Shown here: piece by piece, positions 1 through 6,149 of the stretch
How positions within the stretch are numbered: the first letter of the stretch is position 1
Layout of the letters: every line of letters begins with the position of its first letter
From: an uncultured Carnobacteriaceae bacterium
GTDB lineage: Bacteria > Bacillota > Bacilli > Lactobacillales > Aerococcaceae
Reading direction: 5' to 3'
Length of the DNA: 7,663 nt
NCBI GenBank assembly: GCA_938039195.1
Contig: CALHVK010000138.1
Span: 1-7,663, forward strand
Made by a program: the position numbers and the translations under genes
The notes under the pieces: model-generated
Told to the model about the DNA's origin: nothing
What the model saw: only the letters and a program-made list of their open reading frames with translations
The model's database searches: none

Positions 1-1232
1 ATGCTCTAGGGGAACAATATTATTTAATGTTTGACTTCATGATTAACCATATTTCTCGTGAGTCTAAGTTCTTCCAAGACTTTGTAAAAAATCACGAAAA
101 CTCACCTTACAAAGATATGTTTATACGTATTCATGAGTTCTTCCCGCCAGGACGTCCAACTCAAGAAGATATCGACTTAATCTATAAACGTAAAGATAAA
201 GCGCCATTCCAAACTGTTCATTTTGCAGATGGAACAACAGAAGAAGTATGGAACACATTCGGGGAAGAGCAAATCGACCTTGATGTTCGTAAAGAAGTTG
301 TGAAAGAGTTTATTCGTGAAACGATTAAAGATATGGCAAGCCACGGCTGCTCATTAATTCGTTTAGATGCCTTTGCGTATGCGATTAAAAAACTCGATAC
401 AAACGACTTCTTCGTAGAACCAGATATTTGGGATTTATTAAATGAAGTACGTGATGAAGCAGCGAAATATCAAGTAGAATTGCTTCCTGAAATTCATGAG
501 CATTATTCAATTCAAATGAAAATTGCGGACCATGATTACTTCGTATATGACTTTGCATTGCCAATGGTTGTTTTATATTCACTCTATTCTGGTAAATCAA
601 ATCGTTTAGCAAACTGGTTACAAATGAGTCCAATGAAACAATTTACAACGTTAGATACTCATGATGGTATCGGGGTTGTAGATGCTAGAGACTTATTAAC
701 CGATGAAGAGTTAGATTATACTTCAAACAAATTATACGATGTAGGTGCTAACGTAAAACGTATTTACTCAAGTGAAAAATACAATAACTTAGATATTTAT
801 CAAATCAACAGCACATACTACAGTGCTTTAGGAAATGATGATGCAAGTTACTTATTATCACGTGTATTACAATGCTTTGCGCCTGGTATTCCACAAATTT
901 ACTATGTTGGGTTACTTGCTGGTGAAAATGACATCGAGTTGTTAGAATCTTCTAAAGAAGGTCGTAACATCAACCGTCACTACTACACAGTAGAAGAAAT
1001 CGACCGTGAAGTAGAACGTCCAGTCGTAAAACAATTGATTAACTTATTACGCTTCAGAAATACATCAAAAGCGTTTGATTTAGAAGGTTCTTTTGAAGTA
1101 GAAACTCCAACTGAGAACACAATCGTAATTACACGTAAAGATGCTTCAAACAGTACTGAAGCACGCTTAGAAGCGAACTTAGAAACAAAAGAGTTCACAA
1201 TCACAGAACAAGGGACTGTTGTCACTTTTTAA
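1..1232 (+). CDS. gtfA: Sucrose phosphorylase, 5'-truncated by the window edge
   Basis: Cytoplasmic GH13 enzyme converting sucrose and phosphate to alpha-glucose-1-phosphate and fructose. The reading frame is open from base 3, and the codons before the ATG at 27 read ALGEQYYL. This matches the family sequence just ahead of its conserved MFDFMINHIS segment, so the ATG at 27 is internal. By comparison with the roughly 480-residue streptococcal GtfA as I recall it, about 70 N-terminal residues lie outside the window. Counting from the codon at 27, the visible GH13 landmarks are the nucleophile Asp114 in RLDAFAY, the acid/base Glu155 in LPEIHEHY, and the transition-state stabiliser Asp213 in TLDTHDGIG. 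APGIPQIYYVG and EGRNINRHYY are also typical of sucrose phosphorylases. The C-terminus is complete (TAA at 1230-1232) and is followed by a strong terminator. The active site is intact. A related disaccharide phosphorylase of the same subfamily cannot be fully excluded. Confidence 0.93.
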   Translation, partial: ALGEQYYLMFDFMINHISRESKFFQDFVKNHENSPYKDMFIRIHEFFPPGRPTQEDIDLIYKRKDKAPFQTVHFADGTTEEVWNTFGEEQIDLDVRKEVVKEFIRETIKDMASHGCSLIRLDAFAYAIKKLDTNDFFVEPDIWDLLNEVRDEAAKYQVELLPEIHEHYSIQMKIADHDYFVYDFALPMVVLYSLYSGKSNRLANWLQMSPMKQFTTLDTHDGIGVVDARDLLTDEELDYTSNKLYDVGANVKRIYSSEKYNNLDIYQINSTYYSALGNDDASYLLSRVLQCFAPGIPQIYYVGLLAGENDIELLESSKEGRNINRHYYTVEEIDREVERPVVKQLINLLRFRNTSKAFDLEGSFEVETPTENTIVITRKDASNSTEARLEANLETKEFTITEQGTVVTF

Positions 1233-1261
1233 TTTCTACATTCGTAAATAACAATAGTAAG

Positions 1262-1311
1262 ACGAGTGAGTTACTTCTCTATAAAAGAGAAGAACTCACT
1301 CGTTTTTGTTT
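1262..1311 (+). terminator. Rho-independent terminator of the sucrose phosphorylase gene
   Basis: The arm at 1262-1280 (ACGAGTGAGTT, a bulged A, then CTTCTCT) pairs fully with 1286-1303 (AGAGAAG then AACTCACTCGT). The stem is 18 bp with one bulged A and a 5-nt loop (1281-1285), followed by TTTTTGTTT. It starts 30 bases after the stop codon and separates the sugar gene from pnp. Confidence 0.95.
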
Positions 1312-1320
1312 ACAAAAAAA

Positions 1321-1349
1321 TAGTACTTAAAGTACAGATATGGTAAAAT
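1321..1349 (+). promoter_or_regulatory. Probable pnp promoter with extended -10
   Basis: TGGTAAAAT (1341-1349) is an extended -10 of the TGnTAAAAT form, with the -10 hexamer TAAAAT at 1344-1349. The bases 17 upstream (TAGTAC, 1321-1326) are a poor -35, as is common with extended -10 promoters. Transcription would begin near 1356, placing the whole hairpin at 1370-1456 in the 5' UTR. The promoter lies just downstream of the previous terminator. It is inferred from sequence only. Confidence 0.6.
1323..1335. repeat. 13-bp palindrome at the -35 position of the pnp promoter
   Basis: GTACTT-A-AAGTAC is a perfect inverted repeat with a single central base. It overlaps the place where the -35 hexamer of the predicted pnp promoter would lie (about 1321-1326). 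It may be an operator, but no regulator was recognised and a chance occurrence in AT-rich DNA is possible. Confidence 0.4.
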
Positions 1350-1369
1350 GACTCTGTATGACAAACTTT

Positions 1370-1456
1370 GTATCTTCTAGAGTCATCTTACTTTAGAAAT
1401 AAAAGCGGTCGAACGCATCGAACGTTTTCATTTCTAAAAGTAGGTCTGGAAGATAC
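1370..1456 (+). promoter_or_regulatory. Large structured leader (long imperfect hairpin) of pnp
   Basis: Three stacked stems can be paired by eye. 1370-1381 pairs with 1445-1456 (GTATCTTCTAGA with TCTGGAAGATAC, 12 bp including one G-U). 1387-1400 pairs with 1430-1444, with one bulged A. 1401-1412 pairs with 1418-1428, with small bulges and a 5-nt apical loop (1413-1417). A 5-nt bulge GTCAT (1382-1386) interrupts the 5' side. No U-run follows, so this is not a terminator. It ends 26 bases before the pnp start, and the ribosome binding site stays outside the stem. Long hairpins ahead of pnp are known in enterobacteria as RNase III sites used in PNPase autoregulation. A similar role here is inference. 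Confidence 0.65.
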
Positions 1457-1470
1457 GCAAATAAGAGAAA

Positions 1471-1475
1471 AGGAG
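1471..1475 (+). promoter_or_regulatory. Ribosome binding site of pnp
   Basis: AGGAG lies 7 bases before the ATG at 1483 and fixes that start. It sits 14 bases downstream of the leader hairpin. Confidence 0.85.
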
Positions 1476-1482
1476 ATTAGTT

Positions 1483-3594
1483 ATGTCAGAAAAGAAAGTT
1501 TTTAGCTACAATTGGGGCGGACGTCAATTAACAGTTGAAATCGGCCAATTAGCAAAACAAGCCAATGGTGCTGTATTAGTACGCTACGGTGATACTGTCG
1601 TGTTAACAGCGGCTGTTGGTACAAAACAAGCAAAAGATACAGATTTCTTCCCGTTAACAGTAAACTACGAAGAAAAAATGTACGCAGCAGGTAAAATCCC
1701 TGGAGGCTTCATCAAACGTGAAGGTCGTCCAAGTGAACATGCTACTCTTACAGCGCGTCTGATTGACCGTCCAATCCGTCCAATGTTTGCGGAAGGCTTC
1801 CGTAACGAAGTACAAATCACAAATACAGTGATGTCAGTAGATCCTAACTGCCCACCAGAAATGGCAGCAATGTTTGGTTCTTCATTAGCATTATGTATTT
1901 CAGATATTCCATTTGATGGACCAATCGCTGGGGTAGACGTAGGTCGTGTGAACGGTGAATACGTGATTAACCCAACGACTGAACAAAAAGAAAACTCAGA
2001 TATCGAATTATCTGTAGCCGGTACTGCAACTGCCATCAACATGGTAGAAAGTTCAGCAAAAGAAGTGAACGAAGAAGATATGCTTGGAGCATTATTATTC
2101 GGTCACGAAGAAATCAAAAAACTAGTAGCTTTCCAAGAAGAAATCGTTCGCGAAGTTGGTAAAGAAAAAATGGAAGTAACTTTACTTTCATTTGATGCGG
2201 ATATCGAAGCACAAGTAAAAGATTTATTCAGCCAAGCGATGATTCACGCGATTCAAACAGAAGAGAAATTAGCGCGTGAAGCCAACATCGAAAAAGTGAA
2301 AGAAACAGCGATCGAGCACTTCGAAGCAGTCTTAGAAGACAACGACGAAAAAGCAGGCCTTCTAAAACAAGTTTCTCAATTAGTAGATAACTTAGAAAAA
2401 GACGAAGTACGTCGTTTAATCACTGAAGAAAAAGTACGTCCTGATGGTCGTAAGATTGACGAAATTCGTCCATTATCTTCAGAAATCGACTTATTACCAC
2501 GTGTTCACGGTTCAGGTTTATTCACTCGTGGACAAACGCAAGCATTAACTTCAGCAACACTTGCACCTCTTGGAGAATATCAAGTCATTGATGGTTTAGG
2601 AATCGAAGAAGGGAAACGATTCATTCACCACTACAACTTCCCACAATTCTCTGTAGGTTCAGTAGGTCGTGCTGGTAGCCCAGGTCGTCGTGAAATTGGT
2701 CACGGTGCGCTAGGGGAACGTGCATTGAAACAAGTAATTCCTAGTCCAGAAGACTTCCCTTACACAATTCGTCTTGTATCAGAAGTATTAGAATCAAACG
2801 GTTCTTCTTCTCAAGCAAGTATTTGTGCGGGAACATTAGCATTGATGGCTGCTGGTGTGCCAATTAAAGCACCTGTAGCAGGTATCGCGATGGGTCTTAT
2901 TTCTGATGGTACAAACTACACAGTTTTAACAGATATCCAAGGGTTAGAAGACCACTTAGGAGATATGGACTTTAAAGTAGCGGGTACAAAAGACGGAATT
3001 ACAGCTCTTCAAATGGATATTAAGATTCAAGGGATTACAGAACAAATCTTACGTGAAGCTTTAACACAAGCGAAGAAAGCACGTTTTGAAATTCTTGAAG
3101 AATTAACATCAACGATTTCTGAACCTCGTAAAGAGTTAAGCCCATATGCACCTAAGATTGAAATGATTTCTATCCACCCTGATAAGATTAAAGTCGTTAT
3201 CGGACGTGGTGGTGAAACAATCAACGCTATCATCGACGAAACAGGCGTTAAGATCGATATCGACCAAGAAGGTCACGTATCTATCGCTTCTACAGATGCT
3301 GCTATGATTCAACGTGCAAAAGAAATCATCGAAGATTTAACACGTGAAATCGAAGTAGGTCAAGTGTACGAAGGAACTGTACGCCGTATCGAAAAATTCG
3401 GTGCATTCGTAGAAATCGCTAAAGGAAAAGATGGATTAGTTCATATTTCTGAATTAGCGCACGAACGCGTTGGTAAAGTAGAAGATGTACTTGCTCTAGG
3501 CGACAAAGTGACTGTTAAAGTTATTGAAATCGACGGACAAGGACGTATCAACTTATCACGTAAAGCATTATTACCAAAAGAAGATAAAGAATAA
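1483..3594 (+). CDS. pnp: Polynucleotide phosphorylase (PNPase)
   Basis: Trimeric cytoplasmic exoribonuclease that degrades RNA 3' to 5' by phosphorolysis, releasing nucleoside diphosphates; it can also add tails in reverse. The 703-residue product is full length for the family. In order it shows a first RNase PH domain (about 10-145) with the RNA-contacting loop PGGFIKREGRPS, an all-alpha linker domain (about 150-320), and a second RNase PH domain (about 322-545). A KH domain (about 556-617) follows with the loop VIGRGGETI, then an S1 domain (about 624-694) beginning GQVYEGTVRRIEKFGAFVEI. The catalytic set is present in EDHLGDMDFK: Asp490, Asp496 and Lys498, corresponding to E. coli D486, D492 and K494. 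It is transcribed alone, between terminators at 1262-1311 and 3607-3638, behind its own promoter and structured leader. rpsO, the usual upstream neighbour, is absent. Confidence 0.98.
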   Translation: MSEKKVFSYNWGGRQLTVEIGQLAKQANGAVLVRYGDTVVLTAAVGTKQAKDTDFFPLTVNYEEKMYAAGKIPGGFIKREGRPSEHATLTARLIDRPIRPMFAEGFRNEVQITNTVMSVDPNCPPEMAAMFGSSLALCISDIPFDGPIAGVDVGRVNGEYVINPTTEQKENSDIELSVAGTATAINMVESSAKEVNEEDMLGALLFGHEEIKKLVAFQEEIVREVGKEKMEVTLLSFDADIEAQVKDLFSQAMIHAIQTEEKLAREANIEKVKETAIEHFEAVLEDNDEKAGLLKQVSQLVDNLEKDEVRRLITEEKVRPDGRKIDEIRPLSSEIDLLPRVHGSGLFTRGQTQALTSATLAPLGEYQVIDGLGIEEGKRFIHHYNFPQFSVGSVGRAGSPGRREIGHGALGERALKQVIPSPEDFPYTIRLVSEVLESNGSSSQASICAGTLALMAAGVPIKAPVAGIAMGLISDGTNYTVLTDIQGLEDHLGDMDFKVAGTKDGITALQMDIKIQGITEQILREALTQAKKARFEILEELTSTISEPRKELSPYAPKIEMISIHPDKIKVVIGRGGETINAIIDETGVKIDIDQEGHVSIASTDAAMIQRAKEIIEDLTREIEVGQVYEGTVRRIEKFGAFVEIAKGKDGLVHISELAHERVGKVEDVLALGDKVTVKVIEIDGQGRINLSRKALLPKEDKE

Positions 3595-3606
3595 TGTTTC
3601 TTTTCT

Positions 3607-3638
3607 AGCCTCTGCATTTTGCAGGGGCTTTTTTGTTT
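3607..3638 (+). terminator. Rho-independent terminator of pnp
   Basis: AGCCTCTGCA (3607-3616) pairs with TGCAGGGGCT (3620-3629) over 10 bp with one G-U pair and a TTT loop, followed by a run of T. It starts 13 bases after the pnp stop codon. Confidence 0.95.
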
Positions 3639-3682
3639 CTTCAAAAAGTACAGCAATAGAGCACTTCATGGATTCTTTGATG

Positions 3683-3712
3683 TTCGCAAAAAAACGACAA
3701 ATATGGTATTCT
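3683..3712 (+). promoter_or_regulatory. Probable rnjB promoter
   Basis: The extended -10 TGGTATTCT (3704-3712) has a weak -35, TTCGCA (3683-3688), 18 bp upstream of the hexamer TATTCT. The surrounding ATATGGTA is identical to the -10 region of the predicted pnp promoter. The AT-rich stretch just after it (TATAGAGTATATAG) offers other -10 hexamers, so the exact start point is uncertain. Confidence 0.45.
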
Positions 3713-3771
3713 TATAGAGTATATAGGGTGGTGGATTCTGCCCAAAGGAATCAATTTAAATAATAGAAAAT

Positions 3772-3777
3772 GAGAGG
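3772..3777 (+). promoter_or_regulatory. Ribosome binding site of rnjB
   Basis: GAGAGG lies 6 bases before the ATG at 3784. It is a weaker match than the AGGAG sites of the neighbouring genes, but no better start is nearby. Confidence 0.65.
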
Positions 3778-3783
3778 TAAACC

Positions 3784-5457
3784 ATGAGTTCAATTAAAAT
3801 CATCGCACTTGGTGGCGTGAGAGAAAACGGTAAGAGTTTATATGCCGTTGAAGTGGAAGAAGAGATCTTCGTCTTAGATTGCGGTCTTGTCTATCCTGAA
3901 GACGAACTATTAGGGATTGATGTTGTCATTCCTGATTTCACATACTTAGAAGAGAATAGAGACCGTATTGCAGGGGTGTTCTTAACGCACGGTCATGCCG
4001 ATGCGGTAGGCGCATTGCCATATTTCTTACAAAATATCGATGCTCCTGTATTTGGTTCTAAATTAACCATTGCATTAGCGAAATACTATGTTGAATCTTC
4101 AAATGTTGTTAAAGGATTTAACGACTATCATGAAGTGACAGAAAATACGGAAATTGATTTCCCAAGCGCAACTGTTAAATTCTTCAAAACAACACATACG
4201 ATTCCAGATTCATTAGCGATTGTCATTAAGACAAGCGAAGGAAATATTGTGTATACTGGGGACTTTAAATTTGACCAAAGTGCTGCAGTGGAATATCAAA
4301 CAAACTTTGGACGTATCGCAGACGTCGGTGAAGACTATGTATTAGCGCTTCTAAGTGATTCAAGCGATGCAGAGAGCACTGTAGAAAACGTCAGCGACCG
4401 TAAAGTAGCAGAAACGATGTTAGAGACGTTCATGAATGCAGAAGGCCGTATTATTGTTGCCTGCGTTGCAAGTAATATTTTACGTATTCAACAAGTCATT
4501 AATGCAGCCTATGAGTCAGGACGTAAAATCTTCCTAACAGGATCTGAACTAGAAGAAATCGTCAATATTGCATTGAGCTTAAATAAACTAACGGTTCCAG
4601 ATAAAGACTTAATCGTTAGCTTCAACCAAATGAAGAAATTAGAAGATCACGAATTAGTTATCTTAGAAACAGGAAATGCGGGAGAGCCAATTAAAGCATT
4701 GCAAAAAATGGCACTTGGACGTCACCGTCAAGTGAACTTACATGAAGGTGACTTAGTCTATATTGCCACAACTCCATCTGTAGCGATGGAAACACAAATC
4801 GCACGTACGAAAGACTTAATTTACCGTGCCGATGCGGAAGTGTTCGAAATGGCCAACAGCAAGAAATCAAGTGGACACGCAACTCCAAACGACTTGAAAT
4901 TAATGCTGAACTTATTGCAACCGACATTCTTTATTCCGGTTCAAGGTGAATACCGTAGCCTTTTAGCGCATGCGGAACTAGCCAATGAATTAGGAATTCC
5001 ATATAAAAACATCTTCATCCCTGGTAAAGGCGATGTCGTGGAAATCGAGAATGGACGTATGCATGCATCTGGTCAAGTTCCTGCAGGAAATGTCCTAGTC
5101 GATGGAATTGGTGTAGGTGATATCGGAAATATCGTTCTAAAAGACCGTAAGATTCTGTCAGAAGACGGTGTATTCGTAGCCGTTGTGACCATTTCAAGAC
5201 GTCTAGGAAAAATCCTTAGCGGTCCACAAATCATTTCACGCGGATTCGTTTATATGAAGACGAGTGAAGAACTCTTAACAGAAGCGCAAAAGATTGTGAC
5301 GGATGTTGTCGAAGAAAATTTAGCCAGCGATGATTTCGAATGGCCACGCCTCAAACAAGAAGTCAGAGACGCATTAAGTCGTTACTTATTCGATAAAACA
5401 AAACGTCGCCCAGTCATCCTACCGATGATTATGGAAGCTTCGAACTATAAGAAATAA
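3784..5457 (+). CDS. rnjB: Ribonuclease J2 (RNase J family, degenerate active site)
   Basis: Member of the metallo-beta-lactamase/beta-CASP ribonucleases. In Firmicutes RNase J2 pairs with RNase J1 in a complex acting in mRNA decay and rRNA maturation, and J2 itself has little activity in several species. The 557-residue protein has the usual length. The beta-lactamase fold starts at ALGGVRENGKSLY. The metal motif is HGHADA (His69, His71, Asp73), with Ala74 where J1 has the last His of HxHxDH. His138 (TTHTIPDS) and Asp160 (YTGDFKFDQ) are kept. The beta-CASP domain is central. KSSGH (361-365) replaces the HVSGH typical of J1, and PVQGEYR has Gln387 in place of the metal-ligand His. The C-terminal domain ends in KTKRRPVILPMIMEA. 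These losses point to J2 rather than J1. The gene begins a likely operon with the ThiT-like gene 20 bases downstream. Confidence 0.88.
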   Translation: MSSIKIIALGGVRENGKSLYAVEVEEEIFVLDCGLVYPEDELLGIDVVIPDFTYLEENRDRIAGVFLTHGHADAVGALPYFLQNIDAPVFGSKLTIALAKYYVESSNVVKGFNDYHEVTENTEIDFPSATVKFFKTTHTIPDSLAIVIKTSEGNIVYTGDFKFDQSAAVEYQTNFGRIADVGEDYVLALLSDSSDAESTVENVSDRKVAETMLETFMNAEGRIIVACVASNILRIQQVINAAYESGRKIFLTGSELEEIVNIALSLNKLTVPDKDLIVSFNQMKKLEDHELVILETGNAGEPIKALQKMALGRHRQVNLHEGDLVYIATTPSVAMETQIARTKDLIYRADAEVFEMANSKKSSGHATPNDLKLMLNLLQPTFFIPVQGEYRSLLAHAELANELGIPYKNIFIPGKGDVVEIENGRMHASGQVPAGNVLVDGIGVGDIGNIVLKDRKILSEDGVFVAVVTISRRLGKILSGPQIISRGFVYMKTSEELLTEAQKIVTDVVEENLASDDFEWPRLKQEVRDALSRYLFDKTKRRPVILPMIMEASNYKK

Positions 5458-5465
5458 TTGAATTT

Positions 5466-5471
5466 AAGGAG
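5466..5471 (+). promoter_or_regulatory. Ribosome binding site of the ThiT-like gene
   Basis: AAGGAG lies 6 bases before the ATG at 5478, within the 20-base gap after the rnjB stop codon. It supports translation from a shared message. Confidence 0.85.
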
Positions 5472-5477
5472 ATTAGA

Positions 5478-6083
5478 ATGAATTCAAAAGCAGTTAAAAT
5501 CTTACTTGAAGTACTTGGAGCCGTTGTGGTTTCAGTAGTCTTATCTTTCATTCCACAAGAAGCATTACCGTTTGTTGTGGACTTAGCGATTATCCCATTA
5601 ATCTTTGTGGCATTACGTCGCGGTTTAGTATGGGGATGTATTGCAAGCACCTTATTTGGTGTCATCCACATGTTCATTCATCCAAGTGGAGCAGGATACT
5701 TTATGGTTCCTTTCCATGACTCAGTAATGGCCTATGGATTTGTGGGTGTTGCAGGCTTCTTTGCTCGTAACACGGTTCGTACAGCCTTCAACGCGCGTAC
5801 ATCATCAACAACATTAAATGTCGTAACAGCAAGCTTCATTGCAACATTTGTAAGCTATGGTTTCCATGCAATTGGTACAGCAATTGGAGCACCAACACTA
5901 CTTGCTTCTGAAAAAGTTGCATTAGGACAAGGCTTCCTAGGCTTTGGGTTGAGCTTTGCCGTGACATTAGTGGTGACACTTGTACTTTTAGTAACACCAA
6001 TTTACGTGAAACGTTCGCTCTATATTCCAAAAGGAACGCGATTCTTATCTCGTCGCGAACAATCACATTTATTAAACGATTAA
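5478..6083 (+). CDS. ThiT-like ECF transporter S-component (thiamine or related substrate)
   Basis: Integral membrane protein of 201 residues resembling the ThiT/YuaJ family. These proteins bind thiamine in the membrane and work with the shared EcfA-A'-T energising module, which is not encoded here. About six hydrophobic segments are visible (roughly 6-25, 31-48, 51-68, 83-97, 114-138, 151-177), followed by a basic cytoplasmic-type tail. Family-like stretches are IIPLIFVALRRGLVWG (38-53) and the segment from Asp81 to Ala96, which aligns by eye with the ThiT segment carrying its substrate-binding acidic residue. His130 matches a conserved ThiT histidine. Helix 1 has small residues Ala15 and Ser19 where S-components carry the AxxxA contact to EcfT. 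The protein has a single Trp (52), and aromatic and Asn residues expected around the ligand seem missing, so the substrate may differ. No thiamine riboswitch precedes it, and it appears co-transcribed with rnjB. Confidence 0.72.
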   Translation: MNSKAVKILLEVLGAVVVSVVLSFIPQEALPFVVDLAIIPLIFVALRRGLVWGCIASTLFGVIHMFIHPSGAGYFMVPFHDSVMAYGFVGVAGFFARNTVRTAFNARTSSTTLNVVTASFIATFVSYGFHAIGTAIGAPTLLASEKVALGQGFLGFGLSFAVTLVVTLVLLVTPIYVKRSLYIPKGTRFLSRREQSHLLND

Positions 6084-6090
6084 TAGTAAA

Positions 6091-6129
6091 AAAGAGAAAG
6101 ACCCTGATTCGTCGCGGTCTTTTTTCTTT
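6091..6129 (+). terminator. Rho-independent terminator after the ThiT-like gene
   Basis: AAAGACC (6097-6103) pairs with GGTCTTT (6116-6122) over 7 bp around a 12-nt loop, followed by a T-rich run to 6129. An A-rich stretch before the stem can extend the pairing weakly. It starts shortly after the stop codon at 6083 and ends only about 20 bases before the cls start. Confidence 0.82.
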
Positions 6130-6139
6130 AAAATTTGAG

Positions 6140-6144
6140 AGGAG
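6140..6144 (+). promoter_or_regulatory. Ribosome binding site deciding the cls start
   Basis: AGGAG lies 5 bases before the ATG at 6150. The alternative in-frame TTG at 6135 would begin ahead of this site and has no site of its own, so ATG 6150 is preferred. Confidence 0.85.
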
Positions 6145-6149
6145 AGCAA

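Noticed and set aside
27..29. ATG at 27 as the start of the sucrose phosphorylase gene
   Set aside because: The frame is open to the window edge and the codons before it match the family sequence, while no ribosome binding site precedes it. It is an internal methionine.
1470..1480. Identical 11-base AAGGAGATTAG ahead of pnp and the ThiT-like gene (also at 5466-5476)
   Set aside because: It is best explained as ordinary ribosome binding sites plus AT-rich spacing, with no further similarity around it.
1665..2042. 125-codon antisense open frame within pnp
   Set aside because: It is antisense to a strongly conserved gene, with no start site context and no recognisable product. Similar antisense frames in the other genes were dismissed for the same reason.
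3733..3752. Small hairpin GATTC/GAATC in the rnjB 5' UTR
   Set aside because: It has only 5 bp, with a competing GGG/CCC pairing. It is too weak to call a regulatory structure.
3524..3763. 79-codon open frame running from the end of pnp across the terminator
   Set aside because: It overlaps the S1 domain of pnp in another frame, crosses the terminator hairpin and promoter, and encodes nothing recognisable.
6050..6116. 8-base direct repeat TCGTCGCG at 6050-6057 and 6109-6116
   Set aside because: It is a single short repeat, one copy in coding sequence and one in a terminator loop, and chance is the simplest explanation.
6135..6137. TTG start giving a 491-residue cardiolipin synthase
   Set aside because: It precedes the AGGAG site and would place that site inside the coding region. 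ATG 6150 is well spaced from the AGGAG.
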